A stretch of DNA of 10,502 nt from Jimgerdemannia flammicorona (lineage: Eukaryota > Mucoromycota > Endogonomycetes > Endogonales > Endogonaceae), in contig RBNI01007248.1 of the NCBI GenBank assembly GCA_003990745.1, positions 1 to 10,502 on the forward strand, given 5' to 3'. Below are positions 1-6,364 of this stretch, piece after piece (the first letter of the stretch is position 1; each line of letters opens with the position of its first letter). A program made the translations under genes and the position numbers. The notes beneath the pieces are model-generated. The model ran no database searches and was not told the origin of the DNA. It was given only the letters and a program-made list of their open reading frames with translations.

Positions 1-463
1 CCTCCCTCCATCAGTCCTGTCGAGATGCTGATCCCGAACCATGTTAAAGTCCCCCCCCAGAATATCAACCCCTTCCTCCAAGAGAATACCCTCCTCTATC
101 AGCTCCTCGATCCATGCAATTCTCTCACTCCTCACTGCAGGGCAGTAGTAAGAGCCAACTCTCACTGACTCCCACCCTGGCCTCTGCCAATCTCCCCAGA
201 CCAGGTGATCCCCCCAGCTCCTGATGCTCTCTAAGTCTCCTCTACCCTTCCTTACCAGAATTGCCACCTTTCCAAACCAAGCAGCAGCCCCACCCAATTC
301 CCTAGTCCACTCCATCCTATCATCCTCATCCTCACACCTCACATTCTGTAGTAAAAAGAGGTCCGCCTCCAATCCCTTGAGCCAAGTAAAAATGTTCTTA
401 CGCTGTCCAGATCCCCGCAACCCATTCACATTCAACAAGAAAATGTTAGTTGTACTGTTCATA
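1..463 (-). CDS. LINE ORF2, N-terminal endonuclease domain (partial)
   Basis: This is the start of a non-LTR retrotransposon ORF2. The ATG lies at 461-463 and 154 codons stay open to the window edge, where the gene is cut off. The N-terminus contains FLLNVNGLRG, the first block of the exonuclease-endonuclease-phosphatase (APE-like) fold. Residues near 105-110 read YYCPAVRSERIAWIEEL, the usual tyrosine/proline plus arginine block, and near 140 comes DILGGDFNMV, the catalytic Asp/Asn block. In this family the domain nicks target DNA to prime reverse transcription. The second block reads LFLLQNVR, where LQE(T/S) is expected, so the metal-binding Glu appears to be Asn. The reverse transcriptase would follow to the left, outside the window. 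It starts 30 nt after the ORF1 stop on the same strand. Confidence 0.85.
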
Positions 464-493
464 GGTAATAATGTTAAATAAATATCCCATCCT

Positions 494-2519
494 TTATGAG
501 TCCACATCCTGCTCTTCCTGCACCAAGTCCAATGCATGTTCAGCAGCTCGCTCTCTTTCCCCTGATTCCTGTGCCTCCAGCCCTTCCAGAAGTTCTACCA
601 TAGCTCCATCATCCCTCTCCTCAAAGTCCTCCCTATGCTCCAGACAAGCCTCCCTCCAGAGCTGCAAACCATGACACTCATCCCAACAGTAGGCTGCCCG
701 CTCACCTGCAACTACCGCCAGCTCCGCCTTCCTCACTCCATCGACCTCATAACCCTCCTCCTCTAGGAAGATTGCCAGAATTTCCCCCTTCAGTGCCTCC
801 ACCACCCCCTTGTCCTGCAGAATCCTTTCCCAATGCTCCTTCGGTATCGCCTGCAGGTCCACCTCTCCCAACATATCTGCTGTGAGGTTATCCATCATCT
901 TGCTTATCCACAGCAAGTTCCCCACCTCCTTCCCTCCAGGGGTTGCCAGCCGTCCTGCATCCAATATTGTGACGTTGGCACCTACACTGGTGGCCTCATC
1001 CCACTCCTCCTCAGGGACATCCACCAGCTCATCCTTGCCAGCTGCCACCACCTGGCCCCATTTCGCCACATCCAGGACCCCAAAGCGAACCTGCTGGGCC
1101 CCTTTCATCACTACATCCTCAGGTGCCCTTTTTTTCACCGCCAGGCCCCTCCTGATGAGAGGAGGGGGGGTGTCATCCAATTCCTGTTCCCAGACCTCAA
1201 AAGTGCCGTCGGCATAGGGGTTCTTGCCCAGTACCTTCCCAGCCTCTTCCTTGCCTGCCTCAGCCTCCCCTCTGCCATTACCAGCCCAGACACTGGCATC
1301 GATGCCCCCAGACACCTCAGCTCCAACTGCCTTCTTCTTTGCCTCTACTGTCATACTCGCCAGAAGCTCCCTCTGCCTCCTACACCCCTGTGCCCTCTCC
1401 CACTACCTCTTGTCCATGTGGACATATTTCCCCTCTACAACCTCCAGATGTGTCGACTCCTCGAAAAGCTTCCAGGCCCTTGCTCTCCATTCTACTGCAC
1501 CACCCAACTCCTCTAGCACCTCCAACAGGTCCTCCTCCTCCTCTTCACTCCCCTTCACCCTTGATACCCTACAGACAACAGCACCTCACATCAATACTGA
1601 AGGCCAGTCCCTCTCCTTTCCCGTGGCCTCCCTCCCTGCCAGCCTAATCCTGACATCCACATTGCCCATCCTGATCTCCATCCCCTCCCACACCCTGAAC
1701 CCGATATCCACAACATTGCCATACTCGGCCATCACCTCCTCAACCCTCCTCCTGGTCTCCACCTTCATCACCATAGGTACCCCTTTGACCAGCAACTATA
1801 CTACCCTGGGGCCCTACCTAAGGCACCTCACCATAGATACTGCCACTTCGCCAACTACCACTCCAGTCTTCATCACCACATCCAGTGGGCATGCCTCCTC
1901 AAAGCCCACCTCCACCCCCTCCAGCCCCTTCAGGAACTTCACTGAAGCGGCCCCAGCCACCTACTGCGAGATAAGCCCCAAAACCATCCTCGCCATCACC
2001 ACCAAGCCTCGGAAGTACAAGGTGACTGCAAACTCTGAAATCGACTTCTTGAGTAATGGTGCCACCACCAGCCCTGTCACACCATCGGCCAGGTCTCCCT
2101 TCGAAATTGGTAGCCCCAGCCCGACTCCGCCATCAGCTGTCACATCTCATTTTTTTTCCAGATTCACCATCCCACCCCCATCAGCAGTTCCACCCCCAGC
2201 CACCACACCTCCAGAGCCTACGCTCATACCCCCAGCCAGAACCTCCCCCCCTTCCAGGGCTCACCTTGCCCTTCCCCACCACAGCACCAGCCTGGCTTCC
2301 AGTCGGCCATCTACTCTCCTTCACCTTATCAGCAAAGCTCACAGAGCCAGTCCCTCCTCCATTCCCACCTGACACCAGCCCTCCTCCAGTACTCTCACTG
2401 CCCCTCGACCCACCAAAGGACCCCATCCTCAGGCCATAACCCCTCCCAACCTGCTGCCAGCCAAAGGCCCCAGATCCACCCAACCCAGCATGCCTGTTGG
2501 AACTCTTGCTTGAAGACAT
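494..2519 (-). pseudogene. LINE ORF1 (Gag-like nucleic-acid-binding protein), degraded
   Basis: ORF1 of the same LINE as the endonuclease ORF. It probably starts at the ATG at 2517-2519 (MSSSKSSNRHAGLGG), in a Gly-rich N-terminus containing VSFADKVKESRW. The frame changes somewhere above about 2181. In-frame stops then occur at 2147-2149 (TGA), 1961-1963 (TAG), 1814-1816 (TAG), 1796-1798 (TAG), 1586-1588 (TGA) and 1403-1405 (TAG). Between them the reading is coherent. The stretch encoded at about 1650-1795 (KGVPMVMKVETRRRVEEV, then EYGNVVDIGFRVWEGM) has the pattern of the RRM-like Gag domain of LINE ORF1 proteins. The last 286 codons (494-1354) are open, acidic and rich in Glu, Ala and Gly. 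No CCHC knuckle was found. The family role is binding LINE RNA. The sequence is strongly G/A-rich on the coding strand, so the plus strand looks C/T-rich with long shadow frames. Confidence 0.7.
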
Positions 2520-2571
2520 ATTTATAATACCTTTCCTCCACTTTGTGTTGAAAAAAAACTGTTGCTTGAAG
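2501..2571 (+). repeat. Pair of 15-bp near-direct repeats at the LINE 5' end
   Basis: AACTCTTGCTTGAAG at 2501-2515 and AACTGTTGCTTGAAG at 2557-2571 match at 14 of 15 bases, 56 bp apart. They flank the proposed ORF1 start codon (2517-2519) and an AT-rich stretch. They may be a small tandem duplication in the LINE 5' region or chance. The boundary between LINE and hAT sequence lies somewhere between about 2520 and 2625. Confidence 0.4.
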
Positions 2572-2832
2572 TTTGTGTAACACGAATTGTACCAGAGAAA
2601 GGTGAATACTACCAACTCCATTAACTATATTCTTCGTACAATCATCGAAACACTGGCAGTTATATGTGGTGAGGTGTTGCATTGTACGGAGGTAGACAAA
2701 ATGAGTGTGGAGCCAGAGCAACTACTACTTACTTCCAAAACTCTGACAATATTTTTAAGTATGTCCCACTTGCTTTCACCTTGAGCCTTGGCCTGTATTT
2801 CCTTGTTGGCAGCCATCATTGAATCTATTGAC

Positions 2833-2850
2833 TTTTTTTTTTTTTTTTTT
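2833..2850 (+). repeat. T18 homopolymer inside the hAT pseudogene
   Basis: Eighteen consecutive T on the plus strand, read as a lysine run (FKGKKKKKKSID) in the transposase frame. It lies in a poorly conserved spacer after the WNST block. It is probably a slippage expansion, although a short retrocopy poly(A) remnant cannot be excluded. Confidence 0.8.
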
Positions 2851-3293
2851 CCTTTAAATAAATCTTCTATCATCCAAAACAGTTGCTTCAGCTGACCGAA
2901 GAAAAAAAGGATGCATACCACAGCAAACTCCAGCACACACTGGATCATTGCAAATGTTGAGTTCCAACATGTACAGACATCCAATATAAGCTCTTTCGGG
3001 TCTAAACTGATTGCTCTACACTGCACAGTGAATTTGTCTCATAGTTGTGGAGACAATCGGACTGACACAACCAGTTTGCACAGCTTGGAAATTATACTCA
3101 GGGCCCCTCCTCTCTTGGATGTTTTGTCTATGTATATAAGATAGTCCTGAATAGCGAGGTTCAGTATGTGGGCCTGACATCACACACAGCAGCTTTCTGC
3201 ACTGAAGGCCATGTTTTCCTGTTTGAGGCTGGCTGCTAAAACTTGGAAAAATGTTGAGTTGTTTGTGGCATTGTCCGTCGTAATGGCCAAAAT

Positions 3294-3410
3294 CTATACT
3301 TGAAATATTCGGTTGGTGAATTATACAAAAATAAATAACCAACAAAATCTGGTTTGTTTTAGGACCTTCCTCAAAACGCCGACCTGATGACAAGTCCCCT
3401 CTTTTTTTAC
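3294..3410 (-). other. Spliceosomal intron in hAT transposase (117 nt)
   Basis: On the minus strand the exon ends FGITIK at ACAATTAAG, followed by the donor GTAAAAAAAG. The acceptor is TTTCAAGTATAG, followed by ATTTTGGCC (ILAITTDN). Removing the 117 nt joins the two conserved hAT blocks in phase 0. Reading through instead gives an unrelated tail and a stop. The length is typical of fungal introns. Confidence 0.8.
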
Positions 3411-3623
3411 CTTAATTGTGATCCCAAACTCCCGGATACAACTAATAAAAGCATCTGCGATGTTGTCTCTAGAATGAGGGCCAGCAAGTTTGACGAAGTC
3501 AAGGGTGAGAGATTTAAGCTGCCAATCGAGGTCAATCCAATGACCAGTAATGCCCAGAAATGAAATTGCATTAGGGGATGTCCATGTATCGATTGTAAAC
3601 AAAATTTTGCCTGCTGAATTCTG

Positions 3624-3703
3624 CTTATTGAATGTAAGATTAATTTGGTGAGCTCTTTTATATAATTCAGCTTGTAAAGGTCACGGTGCTGCCCTTATTT
3701 TAC
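3624..3703 (-). other. Spliceosomal intron in hAT transposase (80 nt)
   Basis: The upstream exon ends NLRQILQ and is followed by donor GTAAAATAAG. The acceptor CAATAAG precedes CAGAATTCAGCAGGC (QNSAGKILFTIDTW). Splicing in phase 0 restores the usual spacing between the helical block and the first catalytic Asp of hAT transposases. A possible branch site is the CTCAC within GAGCTCACC. Reading through hits a TAA three codons into the intron. Confidence 0.72.
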
Positions 3704-4107
3704 CTGAAGTATCTGGCGGAGATTGTCATGCTCCTTCCTATAGGCCTCCAGGACATATTTGCAAATAGTATCAGTACTTGGCAAATATAAATCATGCTTG
3801 AGGAGGCCAAAGATGCTATGCAATTGATCACTCTCGATGGTTGTGAATGGCTGGTCTGTGCATACAATCCAGCGAATGAGCCAATTTCAAAATTCTGCCG
3901 AAGAGTATGGCTAAATATTTTTGATTAAATGGCATTGTTGGTACAGAAATAGTTGGGCAATCAGATAAACGTACCCACTACAGCTTGGATGTTGATTTTA
4001 TTTGTCTCTATGTTCTTTTTGATTTTGTTAGAGTGCTTATCTTTTATGTATCGATTCACATTCGAGGTCATACCACTAAGCATTTTGAACTTCTGGCTGG
4101 TGCAGTT

Positions 4108-4322
4108 TATGGGGTGGATGAAACAATATCATGTGTGTGTCAAACAAGTCAATAGGTGCATCTTAATTTTTTACCTGTAATAATTACAAATAACATCATC
4201 TCCTATCTTAGCACAATGTTGCCAGATTTCGGAACAAGGATTGCATGGAAGGTGTGGAGCTATCAGAGATGTTCGACTTGAAGCATCATCGGTACTGTGA
4301 ACTGTTGAAGACTAATCTGTCA
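4108..4322. other. No recognisable gene
   Basis: I see no convincing coding sequence on either strand. By position it could hold the extreme N-terminus or 5' flank of the hAT gene; an acceptor-like TTATTACAG occurs on the minus strand around 4171-4179. No terminal inverted repeat could be identified. Confidence 0.5.
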
Positions 4323-4383
4323 ACATGTGTGTTTGCATGTTTGCATGTGCATGTGTGTGTATTGTGTGTATATTGTGTTGTAG
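4323..4383 (+). repeat. TG-rich low-complexity tract
   Basis: Degenerate (TG)n with interspersed TTTGCATG units, for example TTTGCATGTTTGCATGTGCA followed by TGTGTGTG. The Cys-rich reading frame across it is an artefact of the repeat. Confidence 0.7.
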
Positions 4384-4460
4384 ACACGTCCAGCATATGA
4401 GTCATGTGGAGGATTTGGATTGGAGAATTCGGTTGAAGGATTCAGATTCAGATTTGAATT

Positions 4461-4642
4461 GGAGGATTCGAATTGGAGGATTCAAATTGGAGGATTCAAA
4501 TTGGAGGATTCAGATTGAGTGATTCGGATTGAGTGATTCAGATTGAGTGATTTGGATTGAGTGATTCAGATTGAGTGATTTGGATTGGGGTGGTTCAGAT
4601 GGGTGATTCAGATGGGGCAATTCAGATGGGGCGATTTGGATT
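4461..4642 (+). repeat. 14-bp minisatellite (about 13 units)
   Basis: Tandem units begin GGAGGATTCGAATT at 4461 and repeat every 14 bp to about 4600, then every 13 to 15 bp to 4642. Sub-types change along the array: four GGAGGATTC(G/A)(A/G)ATT units, five GAGTGATT(C/T)(A/G)GATT units, then GGGG(C/T)-type units. Related but irregular GATTC/GATTT motifs extend out to about 4407 and 4735. The period is not a multiple of three, so this is not a protein repeat. It ends just before the truncated LTR. Confidence 0.85.
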
Positions 4643-4744
4643 AATCTGAGTTGATTTGGATGGCTTCGGATTTGAGATTCAGATCAAACCATCATGTGAT
4701 GAATCAAATCCAGATTTGATTCAAATTGACTCGTTCAGAGTACT

Positions 4745-4879
4745 AGCAGTGGGTTCTCGTGCTTGCTGGCATATTTCATATAACCAGATGATCTCTTGTT
4801 TTGTAGTCTCGCATGTGGTTTCCAAATTAGTTCAGAGGATGCCATGTGATTTTGGTGGCTTGGAGGTTGTACACTTATA
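4745..4879 (-). repeat. Truncated 3' LTR of the gypsy element (135 bp)
   Basis: This segment matches 9628-9762 with no gaps: 125 of 135 bases are identical and all ten differences are transitions. On the minus strand its outer edge begins TATAAGTGTACAACC, against TGTAAGCGTACAACC in the right-hand copy. It directly follows the end of the pol remnant and a purine tract, as a 3' LTR should. The rest of the LTR is missing; the next sequence to the left is the edge of the minisatellite. An alternative is a simple internal duplication. Confidence 0.65.
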
Positions 4880-5720
4880 ACTCTCTCCTTCTTAGCTTTC
4901 GACATCCTCGTTGAGGCCTTCTAATTTGTTCTGGTGTTGTTGTACCATTTGGATGGTTCTTGTGGCTGTATTTGTTGAGAATTTGTTCAACTTTGTATTC
5001 TTCTTGGTCATTAATAATTGCAGATATAGGTAGTTCTGTGGTTTGGTTCAGAAATGTATCTTAGACCTTCTGGAGTAGTGGTCTGATATGGCTGTCAACT
5101 TTGGGAAAGTCTTCTTCAGAGTTCTCAAGTTCTCCTTTGGATGGGCAGGTGGAGATGGTGAAGAGAGGGCATTTCTTGACTAATTTCTTAAGTTGTAGCT
5201 TATTGATATGGGTGATTGTTAGTCCAGGGTCACTAGAGTTGAGTGGGTCCTTTTTGCCTTGCAGTTTAAAGTTGTGGTGTCCTTTCTTGATGGTCAGAGA
5301 ATGGTTTATACAATCGATCATGGGGTTCTCTTGTTTTAACTATAGAGTTCCAAGGATGATTTCATTGTCAGAGAGGGGTATGATCTGGAGGGTAATATGT
5401 ACTTGATAGTCACCGATTTGAAAGGGTAGATTGCAGACTTCCTTACTAATGATATGTGAGGTTCCATCAGCTGTGGCAACTGCTTAAGTTTGTTGTACCG
5501 GAGAGGTGAAGACCTTGAGTCTGTTGGCTGTTTCTTCATTAATGAAGTTGCCTGAGGTACCACTGTCTATCATGATCTTGACAGGTGCTCGATTGACAAA
5601 AGCTTTAAGTATAAGCAGTTTGTTTAATCCAATGGTGGTGATTTTGGTTGTAGGAGCTTTCCTTCTGTTGGTTCTTCTTTGAGCCAGTTCGTTGACACAA
5701 GAGAAGCAATCATCAATTAT
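4875..5720 (-). pseudogene. Ty3/gypsy Pol remnant: aspartic protease fused to chromodomain-like tail
   Basis: This is read in the -1 frame relative to Gag-dUTPase. The protease active site is IMIDSGTSGNFI, with DSG at 5559-5567. The later block IILGTL-stop-LKQENPMID is the gypsy ILGxxWL motif with Trp replaced by TAG (5340-5342). A TAA lies at 5484-5486. After it comes a linker (ITHINKLQLKKLVKK) of the kind that precedes reverse transcriptase. After another TAA just beyond LLQKV, the frame passes directly into EEYKVEQILNKY (about 4970-5012), which looks like the start of an integrase C-terminal chromodomain. It ends in a basic tail (CRKLRRREL) at the TAA at 4875-4877. Reverse transcriptase, RNase H and integrase (normally about 2.5 to 3 kb) are absent. 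The protease call is firm; the chromodomain call is tentative. Confidence 0.8.
4881..4893 (-). other. Candidate polypurine tract
   Basis: On the minus strand AAGAAGGAGAGAG (13 purines) is followed by one T and then the start of the repeated LTR sequence. A purine run just upstream of the 3' LTR is where plus-strand DNA synthesis is primed in LTR retrotransposons. The pol remnant's stop codon (4875-4877) falls just inside the LTR edge. Confidence 0.6.
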
Positions 5721-5836
5721 TCAGGAAGAGTATATTCCAATATCATGGGGGCATCGGCCACTTGGTACATATCCATCCTCGATTTTCCTGTAGAATTCTT
5801 CTTCTTTGTTTTGGTAGATTGGACTGGGGCCTTGTT

Positions 5837-6244
5837 TGATGAGCCAAATCCATTGGATCCTCGGATGGTGGGCAGTAGTTCAGGGACTTCCTTGACTGTC
5901 AGGTTTGACTCGATTTTTTCAAATAGGATCTGGGCGATACAGAAGCCTATAGGGATCTTGAAGGGTATCCAACTATGGTTTCAGATGAGGACAATAATTT
6001 CGCCTATGTAATCTTCGTCGATGACTCCTCCTTCTACTGAGAGTCCTTTCAATGCTAGGGTACTGCGACAGCATATTCTTCCAATATATCCTTCAGGAAT
6101 TTGGATACTGATTCCTGTATAGACTTGCTTAACTTCTTGGTTAGAGACTGTAGCTTCTTTGGCTGCATTCAGGTCATATCCAGCTGCTTTTTGACTTCCT
6201 TTGGATGGGGCCTTAGCAGTTTGTCTTAACTTGACAAAGTCTAG
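5837..6244 (-). other. dUTPase domain within the gypsy polyprotein
   Basis: About 136 residues carrying the five trimeric dUTPase motifs in order. Motif 1 is AAGYDLNAA (near 6180); motif 2 is GRICCRSTLALKG; motif 3 is GGVIDEDYIGEI, with the catalytic Asp at 6017-6019 and the uracil-contacting Tyr at 6008-6010; motif 4 is FKIPIGFCIAQ; motif 5 is RGSNGFGSS at 5837-5863. Motif 4 usually reads GDRIAQ, so its Asp and Arg are replaced. One TGA (5981-5983) falls between motifs 3 and 4. Length and motif spacing match free-standing homotrimeric dUTPases, which hydrolyse dUTP to dUMP. In retroelements the domain is thought to limit uracil incorporation during reverse transcription. It lies between the zinc knuckle and protease, in the Gag frame. 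Confidence 0.93.
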
Positions 6245-6322
6245 TGTTCTGGTGGTCAGATTGTTGAGGTGGTGCAGAGTGGTAACAGTTGCTCATATTG
6301 CTGTTCAGGGTTTTCGGTTAAG

Positions 6323-6364
6323 GCAGGCACTGGCCATGTGTCCTGTCTTTCGGCAATAGAAGCA
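6323..6364 (-). other. CCHC zinc knuckle of Gag
   Basis: CFYCRKTGHMASAC fits CX2CX4HX4C exactly. It is preceded by LTEGERNELRRSGA, the usual lead-in of gypsy Gag knuckles. It marks the nucleocapsid part of Gag, which binds element RNA. All four zinc ligands are intact. Confidence 0.92.

Larger units (their letters stand above)
2625..4107 (-). pseudogene. hAT-family DNA transposase pseudogene with two introns
   Basis: Decayed hAT transposase, read from high to low coordinates. A BED-like zinc-finger remnant lies at 3964-4107 (GMTSNVNRYIKDKH; one His of the finger is Tyr). Next comes WLIRWIVCTDQPFTTIES at about 3826-3880, reached by a frame shift near 3883. The catalytic core begins KILFTIDTWTSPN (first Asp, about 3565-3610), continues with LDFVKLAGPHSRDNI and, after an intron, ILAITTDNATNN (second Asp, about 3258-3293). 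Later blocks are CQAHILNLAIQDYL and DVCTCWNSTFAM, where an Arg of the usual TRWNST is Cys. In-frame stops lie at 3961-3963, 3925-3927, 3180-3182 and 3039-3041. The C-terminal dimerisation region is not recognisable; the frame ends at 2625, close to the LINE 5' end. The family excises and inserts DNA by a DDE mechanism. Terminal inverted repeats were not identified. Confidence 0.85.

Noticed and set aside
810..2439. Long plus-strand open frames, Pro/Ser/Thr-rich, up to 382 codons
   Set aside because: They are antisense shadows of the G/A-rich LINE ORF1. The minus strand gives a coherent Gag-like protein followed by an endonuclease, while the plus-strand peptides are low-complexity.
4325..4522. 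Cys-rich 65-codon frame resembling a small secreted protein
   Set aside because: It is produced by the TG-rich tract and runs into the 14-bp minisatellite, whose period is not a multiple of three.
4461..4642. CRISPR-like array
   Set aside because: The 14-bp units are directly tandem with no spacers, and the window is eukaryotic.
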